This document shows positions 22,690 through 36,338 of a DNA stretch of 64,000 bases, piece by piece; position 1 is the stretch's first letter, and every line of letters starts with the position of its first letter. The notes below the pieces were generated by a model, which saw only the letters and a program-made list of their open reading frames with translations, did no database searches and had not been told where the DNA came from. The DNA is from Liolophura sinensis (taxonomy: Eukaryota > Mollusca > Polyplacophora > Chitonida > Chitonidae), in contig NC_088302.1 in assembly GCF_032854445.1 (NCBI RefSeq), positions 25,619,788 through 25,683,787 of the forward strand, read 5' to 3'. Made by a program: the position numbers and the translations under genes.

Positions 22690-25600
22690 AAGAGTAGCCT
22701 TGTACCTTGTTCGGGAACAATCGTCAGTTTTCATCAAGCCTAAACAAGCATGAGGTGTGGAGTATATAGGATTTAGAATTGTCTGGAAGTTATCGATGAT
22801 TGTTTGTCACTTTTGCGCAAAATTTATGCACACTTTGCTGTAAACTGTACGTTTACAAACCAGGTATTATGTTCTACAGGCGTGGTTCATCAAGTCCAAA
22901 TGTTTCTGTATATCAAAGAGATGAATCGCTCTGGCATTACGACAAGGCTACATGTCCATATGTATTCACCTGCAGTGAGGGTGTCTGCCGCGTATCTTCC
23001 TTTACGAATATGGTAATTAGCGGTACTGAGTTTGCCTCAAAGGAGAAGATCTCTCAAGGGGAGGTTAACAATACCATTCACGTGTCTAGATACTTCAATT
23101 GCACTAATGCTCGAGACGTGTAATTGATTTTGGTGATCTCTATTTTTAAGGGAAATTGGACAAAAATCGTCGGGCTTAAGTCCAAAAGAGAGCCCAAGTC
23201 TTAAGAAGATTCTGATTATAGTGGGGGTTTTGTGCGTCACACTAAAATCGTTACATTCTGTAATTACGGGCTGTTCTTCATTCAAATCGCGAGGTGCCTT
23301 TTACAGCAAGCGTTCAGTCCATTTAGATAGCCCAGCCATAGAGAAGAAATCCCAGAAGACCTTTTTTCCAGATTTGACATGTAATCAATTTTAGATATGG
23401 ACCTGCCTTATTCTGGAATGATGGAATTAAGAAACGTCAGGCAGATTTGACTATCTTTGTCACATTAGAGAGTGAAATGACGAGCATTTTGCGAAGCCCA
23501 AGGTCGAAGCAAGGTCATTTAGAAAAGGCAATCTTTGGTACGGTAATAAACTAACATTGCTAAGACACCCATGATTACAGATGCACGGGTCACGTCTTGT
23601 TCTACCTTATACATGAGAATTCAGCATTTATAGCAGATTCTTTTACTTTAGTCTTGAACATTTTCTGTACAATACACATGTTGCGGTATACTGATAACCT
23701 GAAAGACGCAGTAGCCTGTTCAATATAACTGTTCAGAAATTGTTTCCTTTTTAATCGAATATGATACATGACTCATTGCATAGGCGCTCAACTCCAACAA
23801 CCCAGTATTTCATATCTGTAAGCTCGCTGCTCAACAATGTGCGTGGAGAGCTTGAGACAGTACACAACATCTTGCACACATTAGAATGTTCAGTGCACAG
23901 ATACTTTAGTCAGCACACTTAAATTGTCTCAGAGCCCCAACTTTAAAACGGCGGATGTGTTCTATGTAGCTTAACGTTGGAAAGGGAGTTGAAATTCTGT
24001 TGAGTAAAAGTTTTATTCCCCAAACTTTTGGGACATCCGCGAAGTGTGTCTCATGTTTATTTGATTCTTTATCTAGGCTGTAATGAATGTATTAGGGTAT
24101 AGCGTAGTATATAGCATATATAGTGTTTCTCAATTCTATCAAGTGGTACCAACAGTCGTGTGTCTAACTTGTCCTCTGCTGACTCTCATTCAAGGAAATC
24201 GATGTGCCCGTTGTAAAGCACCATCCAAAACCACTATTATGTCACCAGAAAAATCATCTGACACGCTCTCTTCTGACATAATCCTCCACGTGTCTCAGTG
24301 CACTATTTACTTAATAATACATTATTTTTAATGCTTGTACTGTACTTCAGTAGCACATGTACATGTGGGGATATGAATATTCATGTGATCTGACTATCTC
24401 TGTTATGCTTATTCATGGGAGAAATGACCAAGCAGATTTGCAGGAGGTAACTCGCCATATCCCTCCATCCAAGTCGTGAGGAAACTTCGTTAACTTTGTC
24501 TGCGTTGCGTTATGTTCCCTGTCAAAGACATGTGCGTTCAACGGCAATATGTCTTTCCCCATCATCAGTGGTATTATTTGTAGCTTTATCTGATGCAGAC
24601 CAACACATGAACTCGCCACGAGCTCCGCGGAGCGCTGGTTTACCCGAATCTATCATACGTGAATCTTTGGTTGTTCCCAGAGTGGACTGTCCTGAGGGGA
24701 TGAATTTCCTTACACGGCCAGTGCTGGAGTGTAAGTGATAGCATTAAGCTTTATACTTATAGCTAGCAGATTTCCACATCTCACCGACATTTCCTTACAC
24801 AATGGATACAAAGGGTAACGGTCATTAGCTTATATGAAATCAGCAATGCCAGCCTACACTGCTTAGGAAACCCATTACCCAACGCAAACAGTCCACCGTG
24901 GACGAGGAGGAAAGGCGGAGATAAGTATTAAGTGGTACACATCATCAAGCAATTATGGTAAATGCTGTCTGGCGGATGACTTATTTTTGTATAGCTCGGG
25001 GAAAGCTCTGTTGTCTTATCAGCTTGTATATAGTTGCTGTTTACGAAGACAATAAAATTTGTATAATTATATAAATGGTGGAGATTTAAAGTCGCTATCA
25101 TCATGCTCTTCCGTTATCTATGGGCGGAAAATACCGTTTTGTTTAATTAAACATCTTGCTGATCCTACTAGATTCCATAGGTACCCCCATCCAGTTGCAA
25201 TCATCCTGATATCAACATTCAGACATATTTATACTGTAAAACCCAATAACCAATCATTCGTGCAGCTATAGTTCATCAAATCATATTTAAACTGATACCT
25301 CGTCCCACGGTTATTATCTCGATGACTGCCAATTTACCTGTCTTTTCGCTGCTGCTGAAAAAGTATTTGTTTTTCCCGTACGGACGTTTAACCTTATAGC
25401 CCTATATTCAAAATAATAGAATAGGTACTTGTGGCATGATTAAACTGATACTTTTCCTGGAGCTCCGTTGGCTGCACAAATGTTAGTCCAACTTAACATG
25501 GAGAGTTCGCGTTACTTAACTTGAACCCTGTACGAGTCTATGAAACCGAGAGGACTGCCGGAGGTCCCTGAGGTCGAATATTAGTCGATCATTTCCTTCA

Positions 25601-26505
25601 GTTGTATCGATTTCACTGCTGAAGAATATGTCTATCGATAGCCAGTGAAGACGACGTGTATTGCTATGTACATCATCATATAGCTATGTGTTCATGTTGT
25701 CTGCTTATATATGTATGGATATAAGGTTTTGGTACAAACTGCTTGGCAGCGAAGGTACCAACTAACCTTTACCTTTGGTGTGTTTTTTCCCCCGCAGAGT
25801 GCCAATCAAGCCTGATCACTACAACATCCTTTGATGTTGTGCGTCTATAAATACAACTATAAACCAAAGTAGTGAGGCGTGAAACGATCTTTGCTAGAAA
25901 CCTTTCTACAACAGTGACATCGGCCAGAGATCAAACGTTGTATTTCTCATATAATTAACAGGTAATGTGACACCGGGTATTGTGGAGACACGGCAAACAG
26001 CCGCTTACTACCGGTCGCCGCCGCAATGTCCGCTCACTGATTAATAGACGTCTTTGCTTCACCTCGACAGGAAAACATAGTGTCAATAGACTTATAATGT
26101 GTCTGAATCAAGTGTCATGTCTGCTGTTGACAGAGATAGATGTACTTCAGTGAAGCAGCAGTGTACAAATTATGGCGATGCAAACGTCCAGCTACCATAA
26201 CCGCACTTTCTGGGTTTGATCGAATGGGCGCTTCAGGAATCTTGCTAGTTCATGCAGGTTTAAACAAGACCCTCTCGCAAATTCACATGTTTTAGCCGCG
26301 TTAGTTTACCAGAACCACCACTGTACCTCCCGTAAACCTTGGCGAACTTGTAAAAATTCTGAAATGCTGATTCGGCTTATAATCCAGATAACGTTTTCGA
26401 GTGCACATCAGAACTCATGCGCTGTAAAGGGCACACGTAGGACAAACCCAAGCATTTCATACCTATGCTACAATACTGAATATTTCACAAAGAGCTCAAT
26501 TTTAA
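22690..26505. other. Intergenic, no feature recognised
   Basis: No open frame above about 107 codons and none with known motifs. Ordinary noncoding composition. Confidence 0.55.
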
Positions 26506-26507
26506 TT

Positions 26508-26655
26508 TCGTATTTATTTGATTAGTGTTTTACGCCGTACTCAAGAATATTTCATTTATGCCACAGAGGCCAGCATTATTGTGTGGAAAACCGGGTATAG
26601 TCCGGGGGAAACCCATGACCATCCGCAGTCTAGTTTTTTTTTTTTTTTTTTTTTG
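26508..26655 (-). mobile_element. SINE family A fragment, minus strand, joined to a T22 tract
   Basis: Inverted tail TATTTATTTGATTAGTGTTT, then ACGCCGTACTCAAGAATATT and CCCATGACCATCCGCAGTC, breaking off into a pure T tract at 26634-26655. The T tract on the head side may mark a second insertion or a recombination junction. Confidence 0.75.
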
Positions 26656-28196
26656 TTTAAAGTTTCTGACATGAAACTATGCTGAGGTTCATGCAAAGTG
26701 TGAGCTGTCACAATTTTATCATATAAAATGCACGATATTTTCTGAACTGGATGTGACCACTGAGGGCTGGTTACATGGCTTTTTGGGTTAGCCACGTGAG
26801 TATCTTAGTCCCGCAGCACAGAAATCCCGATCATACGCACCACGCCGCTACCTCAATTCCGGCGATGACGTTATGCCGCAAGCTAGACCATTATACTCGA
26901 TAATTTTCTGTATGACGATTCACGCGAATTCTGATGCACACAACTGGGGCATCGTCCCACAGAAAAACACCAGCTGCTCCTAGCTAAGATTTTTTTTACG
27001 TCTACATCTATCGGTGATATACTTATTTATACCAGAGTGTCCGTTCGTCATGACAGGCTTGGATGTACTATCATGAACTGAACGGTATAGGATGAAATAA
27101 TACAGAATATAATAAAATGCTTTGCCATACTCGTGTTTCATAGGAAAAATCGCATGCAAGCTTCATGTACATGAAAGCCTACTTTACGATATTGGTATTT
27201 CATAGGATGAACTGCACAGAAGATGAACACCCTTTGTGGATACACGAGTCACAAAATCAGAAGGAAATACGACTGTTATGTAACGCTCCTGAAAATACTT
27301 GTACCACACGGCAGACAAAGTATTCACGGGTACCGGGGTAGTAAATTTTATTCCGCTATGGCAAGAGAGAAAAACAAATACGAAACATAACGTTTTATTT
27401 CGAAATAAGGAACTGTAAGCAACACATCTATTCAGATCGACTTAGCAGTGGATTTCAATGTCAACAAGCTGGTGTAATTTTACTTTATATATATATATAG
27501 ATATATATGTAAGACACTATGCTTCCAAACTTAAAGAGGTTTGAAATGTATTTACATTACGTAATGGCCTAATCCAACGTGTGACGTAAAGAGAAGAGAA
27601 TACTTAGAACACACGGAGCAAATACCAATGTACTGGATTCTCTCCCTTGCATATACACTTACTTGTACAATTAGAAGGACAGAAAAACTTCAAAACATCT
27701 TATACACAAATACCAGAAAATGTTTGTAATACGGTATTGGGACAATGATGAAAATGTTCGGCTATATTCAGGGTTAGATCTTTGACCTTCCCAGAAAGTC
27801 TCTGTCTTCCAAAGATTTGCTTGTTTACATTTATTAACACGCGTTCCATTTTAAATTCATTCCATACATTCCCATGCATGACGGTTATTCGTCCGAACAA
27901 ATACGACAGAAATGTCTCCCAGTCATATGTTACCATAAGCATCTCAAAGTACGTGACGTGCCTCAAACATCAGTTCCAATCAGAAATTGCTTGTGTATAC
28001 TATGTTGCAATTATTGCATAGGGTCACACACTTCTTAAGATAAACTGCCCCCTGTTTGTTACACGTGTACTTCATTTGAAGGGGGATATATCTTCGTCCG
28101 TCGGGAGAACTTTCATTCCTTCCCATCCATTCAGAGTGGTGAGAATCGCACTCTGTGGGTCGAATATTCCCTTAGCGACATCCTGCCGGATAATTA
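26656..28196. other. Intergenic or distal 3' flank of the CARP gene
   Basis: Contains a small TATATATA tract at 27486-27510. No gene recognised. Part may belong to a longer 3' UTR of the minus-strand gene. Confidence 0.45.
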
Positions 28197-28197
28197 G

Positions 28198-28203
28198 TTT
28201 ATT
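28198..28203 (-). other. Candidate poly(A) signal of the CARP gene
   Basis: AATAAA on the minus strand, 185 nt past the stop codon. It is the nearest canonical signal downstream. Confidence 0.45.
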
Positions 28204-28387
28204 TCTACATCACCCTTCCAGAGAGGGTCCTGGCCTGCGTTTAGAAGCGAACAGTACCGGCTTTGGTGGGAGTCGTTAGAGCTATTCAGAAATGTCGACG
28301 GTAGGAGGAAGTTGTGAGGACTCTTGCTGGAAGACTGCTAATCCTTTGGTAACTAGAGGAGAGCGCAGCGTTAACATTCGCGTGTCG

Positions 28388-28410
28388 TCACGTCAGGAAA
28401 CGCTCATTGA
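28388..28410 (-). CDS. CA10: CARP last exon, coding part (23 nt)
   Basis: The acceptor is TGATTTGCAG. It completes V318 and encodes NERFLT and TGA. SYEVNERFLT lines up with the CA10 ending QYRVNEWLLK. The rest of the exon is 3' UTR. Confidence 0.88.
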
Positions 28411-31400
28411 CTGCAAATCAAAATGTAGAGTGAATTATACATGAGAATTCTATATAAAACAATCTGAAAGCTCTGGAGAAAAATATCATAATCTCTCTGC
28501 AAAAAAATAAATAAATAAATAAATTAATAAAAACGTACTGAAGTCTGTTAAATATACAGAGTGCCTTAAAGAATTTATACAGAATTTTTTCAAACCGGGA
28601 ATCTGTATTGCCGAAATCAGTGGTGTGATGAAGTATTTAGATGGACGCATTATGAAGGAGAAATTCGTGTAGGAATCAGGGGTGTAGCGTCATCGATTTT
28701 AAAAAGAGCCTGTTTCGACGGTTTTGAGGACTGCCTAAAGACTCAAGGAAGTATAGATATATTTGACTTTCACTTCGGCTGGAAAGCAAGAAAAATGACC
28801 ACGTTTTAATTATTTACGATATAACTTTTGTTTTTAAGTAGAAGAATATTTTCTTTCATAAAATATAATATTATAGATTAGATGGTGTTTTGCGTGCACT
28901 GTTTTTTAGAATGTAACAGACTCTTGGTAAATGGTCGTAAGATATATCCCATTCTTCCACAGATAATAGCGATTACACTCTGTACAGAACACACAGATAT
29001 AACGTAAAGTCATTTAACCAAAAGTGTGTAACTGTGGATTACATTCGGTTAAAAGGTAATAAGCTTATAGTGCATGACATCACTAAAGAAAACAATATAT
29101 ACTATAACTATAGCTGATGCACGATGTCCATTTGTCCGTATCTATGCACTGTAGCATCCATCTATGACATTTTCTTGTAAAGCTCGGTGAAGTTAACCCG
29201 AGATTCCGCCACAACTTTCAACCGAAGTTACGACGTCAACCATACATCAGTTTCCATGCCGCTGATTACCATAATCCTCCAACCGTTTCGGATAAATGTT
29301 ATGTTTTGAATGCAGCTTATGCATACCTTATTATGATTTCATCATTAGAAACAGCACACCGTTCCAGACTGAGCGTAGTAATTCAACATGCCAAGTCTAT
29401 TCATCACAGACAGTTGGCTAGATCCAGCCACTTTGTTGTTTCACAAGGAGCGCAATTATTTGTCTGTGTAGACAGAATATCACCTTCAACATCATACATC
29501 TTACAGCCCACGCATTCCTCTCTACGTTCGCTTTACATCACTGCCACCACTAACAAAATTTATACAGAAATCTTGAAGAACGCCGAAGTCACTGAGGTCA
29601 CGGCGATGTGGCAGGAAGAGATGTTAGAAAACACAAAAACTCTCCCCCTTTGTTTTTAATAATACTTTATACACAGGCATTTTCTAAAGTGTGTACATGA
29701 TTCTAGCCAACAACTGAAAGAAGTTTGTTGCTGAATGCTGATTAATTAGTTCTGCGCGAGGATACCAGCGATGAGGCTAAGAGTAAACAAATTTATGTGG
29801 ATCGCACCTGCGGCAAAGGTCAGTCTGTCGGTGACAGTGATGTAAAGCGAGCGTATACAGAGAGCAGCACTTGAGCTGAAAGGGGTATGTCTCAACATAT
29901 ACTTTAGTAAGCATACTATAACCATTCAGATACGTTGCAGAATTATAGACAACAGCAAAGTGTACACTTTAAGTTTGACACGTAATCTATCTTACGCTTA
30001 AAGAAGATTGGATTAAGGAATCATGACTCTGCATCTGTTATCAGAATTCTTACCTTCGTAGGAAAAAGTCCTTTTTCGTCTGCATTCGGGTGACTGCAAA
30101 CAAAAAATAAGAGTTATTTTTAATCTAGTAATGTTTAATTTGCGAAGGTCGCGTACTATTATACAGCGTATATTGGCATTAATACGCATTGGTCATTTTC
30201 TCTCTTTCCGACTCAATATAATCCCTTGGCTAAGAGTCATTTCCCTCGCTTATCGCTAGTCGACACTTCCTCTACCTGTTCCATAATGCTCAGAGACATC
30301 GATTTACCCTTATACACCGATATATGTGTTAACACATTCCCGCAGGTTAAGAGGTCTTCGCTGCGGTTACGCGTGGATATAATACACAGTATACCGTAAT
30401 CCTCTGTATCCCACAAGACAAATACAATGTAACAAGGTGATGTCATGGCGTATGCGCCTTAAATGCACCACAGCTCTCTTCTGATGAATGGAACGACTCC
30501 GTAATCGATTGATTGATATGTAGGGAAAGTGATTGATTGAGCCAAGTCCACAGCTACATCCGTCACATTAACAATGTAACAGATGGCTCCATCTGGCTAA
30601 GGCAACTAATCCAGTAGTAGGCCACTGGAATGCTCAAAAACAAATGACGGACGACCTTATCGCATGTAGACTAGTGAAACTGAGGTACTGCATTACTGGA
30701 TGAAGTTATTGCTGTATACTGCCCAATATCTTGATTGTTCAATACAAACTTGGGCATGTACCTGTGGCAATCTAAAACTGTATATACAGTTACGATTGTG
30801 GTCATAGTTGCTATAATATGAACTGTACATATGCCAGAATATTTAAATTTCGAAAGATGCATCGGACCTGACAAAATGTGTGTATTTTAGAAACAGTTTA
30901 GTTATCACTGGTATGTGACAGGACTCATCTAATTGTCTGGTGTGAGGTTTTCTAGCTGCTTATCCTAAATACCAGTATACTGCCAGAGAATTGATTGAGC
31001 CCGTGACTGCCAGCTGTGGAATTCTTAATGAATAATTTAAAAGCGTAACATAACAAATATAGGTATCACGACTTCTATATTTGTTCGATGGCATTATAAT
31101 TATCATTTATTTATTTAATTATTCGCTTGTTGTTTAAAACTGTATACTCAGATGTTTACACTGATACATTGGCGATCAGATTTTGGATGGAGGAAACCGG
31201 AATGCCCGAAGTAAACCATCGACTATTTTTCAACTTATATCAACGAACATTGCCACCTGTGACACGCTATATTTGTGGAAAACAAGTGGTTTTCAACGCA
31301 TGTAAGACTACACAAAGTCCAAACCAGCGTCGACGACAGCCTGCTGTCACAAACGCCCCACGAGCACTGAGTGCGGGGCAATCCAAAAATTCCATGTCTA

Positions 31401-34400
31401 AAGCAATCCTGTTGAATTTATTGTTCCTGAGAATGAAAGCAGTCTGGCTCTTAGTGGTCACTATCGAAATATCAACAGTAATGTTTCCAGCCCTAACAGT
31501 AAATTGTGCGATGTCATTATGAAGCAAAAAACGAGGCAAGGGACTCGTATATTTATAAACGCGTCAAGAGTCTAAGATGTTGAGGGTAAGATGAATTAAC
31601 GTTCAATATGACGCACACCTGCTCTATGGTGATTTACAAGTCCAACGAATAACGTCGTCGACATCGATTTCATTTGAAACGCCGAAGGAAATCAGTGGTT
31701 GTCCTAACATGACATCTTTTTTCAAATACATCACAGAGAAGTGTTCTTACAGACAGGATGGTTTCTGCTCAGTGCTTATATCTTCAACAAAACCTTCGCC
31801 ACTCGGGCCATTCATCAGCCAACAGCGGTCAACGCAATGGCCTGGCGCAACCACACTTTATAAGGAATCGTCCGCTTGTTCGCAATTCCTCTTTGGTCAA
31901 ATACATCTTACTACTTAAATACCCTTTACAGTTTGGCTATTCCGCTTGTTCGCTACTTCTCATAATATATCTTATAACTATACCAATTGTTTCCAATTAC
32001 TCTCTGTACAGCTCAGCACAACTACCTATACACCTCAGCTATGAAGTTTGTTCGCAACTACCCTTCACACATCTTTGCCACTACGCTTGTTCGCAAACAT
32101 CCCTTATACAACAACCATGTCGCTTGTTCGCAAGTGCGGTCAAACAGCTTACCCCACACCGCCTGTTCGCAGCTGCCCTTCATAAAGCTTAGCTACAACG
32201 CGTGTTCGCAACCAAGACTTATACAACCTTTGTACCGTTAACCGTTCATTCGCAACCAAAGTTTATACCTCTTAGCTTATACCGCCTGTTCGTAATTATA
32301 CCCTTCATGAAGCTTGAAGTCAATTAGACACATGTGGACAGTGCCGAGATTTCCTCTTAGCACAAGATCAGTATATTCCTTTTCTTCACGGACCACAGAC
32401 TGCTGGGAGGCGACCAGTCTGAAAATAACAGACATGACAGGAAAATCCAAGACAAAGAGAAACGACTTGGGATTCGGCAGATGTTGCATTGTGTTGTGCG
32501 TCTTGCCATAAATTCCGCCGAAAGTATGCGGTCGATTTAGCAGGAATAGCCACTAAAAAAAAGGTACAAATCAGTTCACTCCAGAAGAAAAAGGCGGCCT
32601 GCTTAAGTTGTGCAAAGAAATGCATTATCGGGACTCTAATGTATTTTGAACAGATAAAGAAGCTGGAATAAACACATCGAGTTTGTGCAATAACAAATCT
32701 GTATACACCTGTAGAAATATCCCATTCCCGAATTTCCTGTTCTTTGCTCTTTTACTCACGAGGGTACGTCATTTATTTTGCAACACTGAATGCCCTAGTG
32801 CTGACGACAACATTCATTGTAGAGGAATTAATGCTCATATACTCAATAGACCAATGCACCCTTTGTATAATGTGTAATGCTTATCAGACGGCGACATTTA
32901 AAGTGATGGTAAATACTATTACCACCAAAATACTTATTGCACAGGAAATGACACTCACGTATGCCTATGCACTAGACGACAACATTTATGGTACAGGGAT
33001 GTGTCCACACTGCATTATCAAGTCGTGTATCGAAAATGACCCCTTGTAAAAACCTCGACGTGCAAGAGACATAATGAATGTCGCAAATTGTCGAAAAAAA
33101 AGAAAAACGCACAATTTACCATAACTGCGTTTTTGGTTTGTTGCTTTGTATGATTAAGGTCAGCCGGTCAATTTTAATTACCACATGATTATTTAATAAA
33201 TGATTAGGGCATCATATGAAAAATTTTGGATATGGCTCACACAAATTCCAAAAGAATTCCAAAACTCATAAAATTTCAATCCGTCATTCATTTTCCTATA
33301 AATAACCAGCCCTTTTGAAGTTAGATCTCACGCCTGCACTCTTCATGTTCACGTTCGAATTGACTGCTTCCGCATGCCGGTTTAAGCACGAATTGTCATT
33401 GACGTCAGGCAGCGTGGTGGGAGTCTGATATCGCATGCATGTGGGGATTAAATCGAGCTTTACTTAAAAGCTAATACACTGACTGCACAATCACGTTGAC
33501 ATCTGTACCCACGAGGTTTGATGTGATTTGATGTGGGATAAGAGCGGATTACGGCTTTGGGATGTATTGTACAGACAGCAAAATGTCATAATGTTAGAAC
33601 CAATTTTCTCTACCAGAATTAAAATACTTTTAATAATATGACATATCTCCATTCAGGACCCCGAAGGAAAATCATGGGAATCAGTTCGACGTGTGACTTT
33701 CTACCACGTTTCTAGTGGCGAAGTTCATAATGCGCGTGACACAAAGGACTACAGCGTGGAATGCAAGAACCAGCGTAGCAACAACAGTGTGATGAATTCG
33801 GTTACACGTCGCCGGTGAAATCCGGCATCTTTGTGCCGGGGGATTTTATTCTAACTGTTCATGTAAATGTTTAAACAGCAGCTACTTACACACACCCTAT
33901 AACATGGTTACTGCAGAATTAGGTGCATAAACTCCATGGATTTTCATAGGAATTTGTAAGATATCACTACTTATTAAATTATATTCTATATTTAACATTT
34001 TCGCTGCATCGGTTATTATCCCATTATATCAGATGCAATTTTTACATTTTCGCTGCAGCTGCTCCTTGTTACCAAAGTCTTGTGGCATTTGAGAGCACAT
34101 GATTAGCGTTTAAATCATAGGTAGACAAAACATTATGGTATAGAAATGGGCATTTCTATCCTGTATATCACCCAGTTGCCTTGTCCGCTGTACAGATATA
34201 TTTTTGTTTGAGTTCCCCAACGTACAAGAGAGAGCTGGCAAAAGAAACGCAAGACTTAGATTCAGACTAGACCCGTCAGTACAATCTATGATGTTTCCTA
34301 AAGACATTTTCGCCACCTACGGAGTCGTACGTGTGTGAAAGAGAGTCGTGTACCGCATGGAAATAGAACATGGAAATCTTAGACAAGCCCATATTCTCAC

Positions 34401-36306
34401 TTCTCTATTATTTATTAAGCACCTCGTCTGGGGTGTCAAATTCGTTTCTCTCAGTTAAGCGTGCTCCGCCTACGTCTGCGTACTGCTCTCTGCCGTTGTC
34501 ACACCAAAGCTAGCAGACGTATTGTCAGAAAGGCACCAGTGCCGTACGGAGCCCCCATAAAACGGTCTGGTGGTCAACTGAGGCTAACCAATGAGAACAG
34601 GAACTTACCTCGGATGGGAGAATATTCGTTCGGATTGCTCGATTGTTTAAAGGCATTACTGGACGGAAATTATTCTCCATTAGCCGATCATCTTTTCCCC
34701 GACCCTCTTTATGAACGGTTCTCAGAGAAGCTAACTGAACCAAAAACAAACAAATAATCATTTTACAATCACAAAACTTCACAATAACAACGTTGTAGTT
34801 ATATATCAGTTATTGGATCGCTGTAAACAAGGCGGGCCCATGCCTGTATGGTTTCTTACTGCTCGCAGGATTTACTACGTTGCTGTAATCTTTTATACCG
34901 TAATATTTTTATAGGTCATGGTGCTAAAAGTTGTTTAAGTTGCTACTATATACGCATTTTGACGAATACTTAGAATAAAACTCTAAACTTAGGTAAAATG
35001 AGTTCATTGATTACGTGAAAGCATTTGACACTATCACAACCTGCCGTCACCACTCTGGTTTACTCATAGTCTTTTGACATTACATGTAGCTTAGTGTAAA
35101 TGAAACAAGTAAACAAGTCAATTTATTAACAAATCGGCGGAAAACAGATTCGAAGACAGGACGTCAATGTAAGTAAGATGGGTGCATTCAGTCGTCGATG
35201 ATTAAGGCTCAAGGCTCTTTACAGCACATTGCAAGATCTGTAGTCATCTCTAATAATCCCTTTAATAGATGCATAGTTCTCAATAACTTTCAAATGGATT
35301 ATTCACCGAATTTCTGCGATGTAATTCTTTTCAGGAAGAATTCTAGTATGGAATCTTAATGGGCGTGACTTAAGCAGGCAAGTTGAACGTCAATTCCAAA
35401 AATCTATTAAGACTCTTTAACAATTTTCGCACTAAAACGACAAAAATAATTTCAAGGAGGCATGGATATTCATGATTCATAAAAGAAAAAGTAAGAGAGT
35501 GGTGCATGATTGGAGCCATGGCTGTAACAGTCCGCAGTTCCTCGCTCTTCTACACAAAACGTGATGTTTACAAGACGATGCAATATTCAAATGGCGGCAA
35601 TATATTGTCCTTTGAAGGACGTGGTTAAATAAGCAGTGTGTAATTTACAAGGTCTTTGCACGTTATCCCATAGAAAAGTGACTACTGATGGGGCTTACTT
35701 GATTCGCCAGTGCTTCCGTTCTGTGTGTGTCTAACAAAGAAAAAGGTCAAAGACGAAAGAGCGTCTATGGCTCTTGTAACCATAAAGTGGGATTGATTTC
35801 AAGAGTTCCTGCTCGGGGTAATTGTCACAAAGTTACCCGCCAGTTGTCAGCAAATCGTTTCTAACCGAGTTATCTAGAACGCTGTTATTTGATTACGAGG
35901 CAAAAACGACGTTGCATTTCTGTGGACGAAATTTTTGGCGAATATGCTTTGAAAAAATCTAGCAAAGAAAGAAACTTTTAAGATAATGAAGCCACCTTCT
36001 GTGCTGATGATGCCTCATACGTGGTCTTTATCTTCATTCTAATAGAGAGGATTGTCTTCATTTCTCAGCACTTAAACGTATTTACGTATGGTATGAGGTA
36101 TAAAAAGACAAATATAAGGCCATAGTGCAACATTTAAACGTTGCTGTTGGGTTGCAATTTCAAATTCTTTTGCACGAATTTTTTTTCGCGACTCAATCTA
36201 AATTTTGTTATTGTTCAATTTGTTTTCATAGGTTAAAATAGTGGTTCATTTGCTTTCCTTTGTGTTATGGAATGAGAATGTTGATGAAACCTATTAAAAC
36301 TAACAA

Positions 36307-36338
<32 letters not shown>

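Larger units (their letters stand above)
30094..34608 (-). other. CARP intron 8
   Basis: 4.5 kb. Contains the degenerate 40-bp array (31860-32310) and the dispersed repeat copy (33743-33925). Open frames of 90-144 codons at 31127-32192 fall on the array or lack motifs. Confidence 0.6.

Noticed and set aside
29306-29659. 117-codon + strand frame in CARP intron 9
   Set aside because: No domain or motif, composition like the surrounding DNA, and antisense to the intron of a well-supported gene.
31758-32241. 144- and 84-codon + strand frames
   Set aside because: They lie on the degenerate CTTGTTCGCAA array and translate it (CSQLPF-type repeats).
33658-33820. Possible + strand exon (DPEGKSWESVRRVTFYHVSS) after CATTCAG
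   Set aside because: It is inside the intron of a gene on the other strand, has no partner exons, and its 3' part is shared with a dispersed repeat copy at 22003.
34461-34757. 98-codon + strand frame at the CARP exon 8 locus
   Set aside because: It is the antisense shadow of exon 8, whose minus-strand reading NFRPVMPLNNRAIRTNI clearly matches the CARP family.
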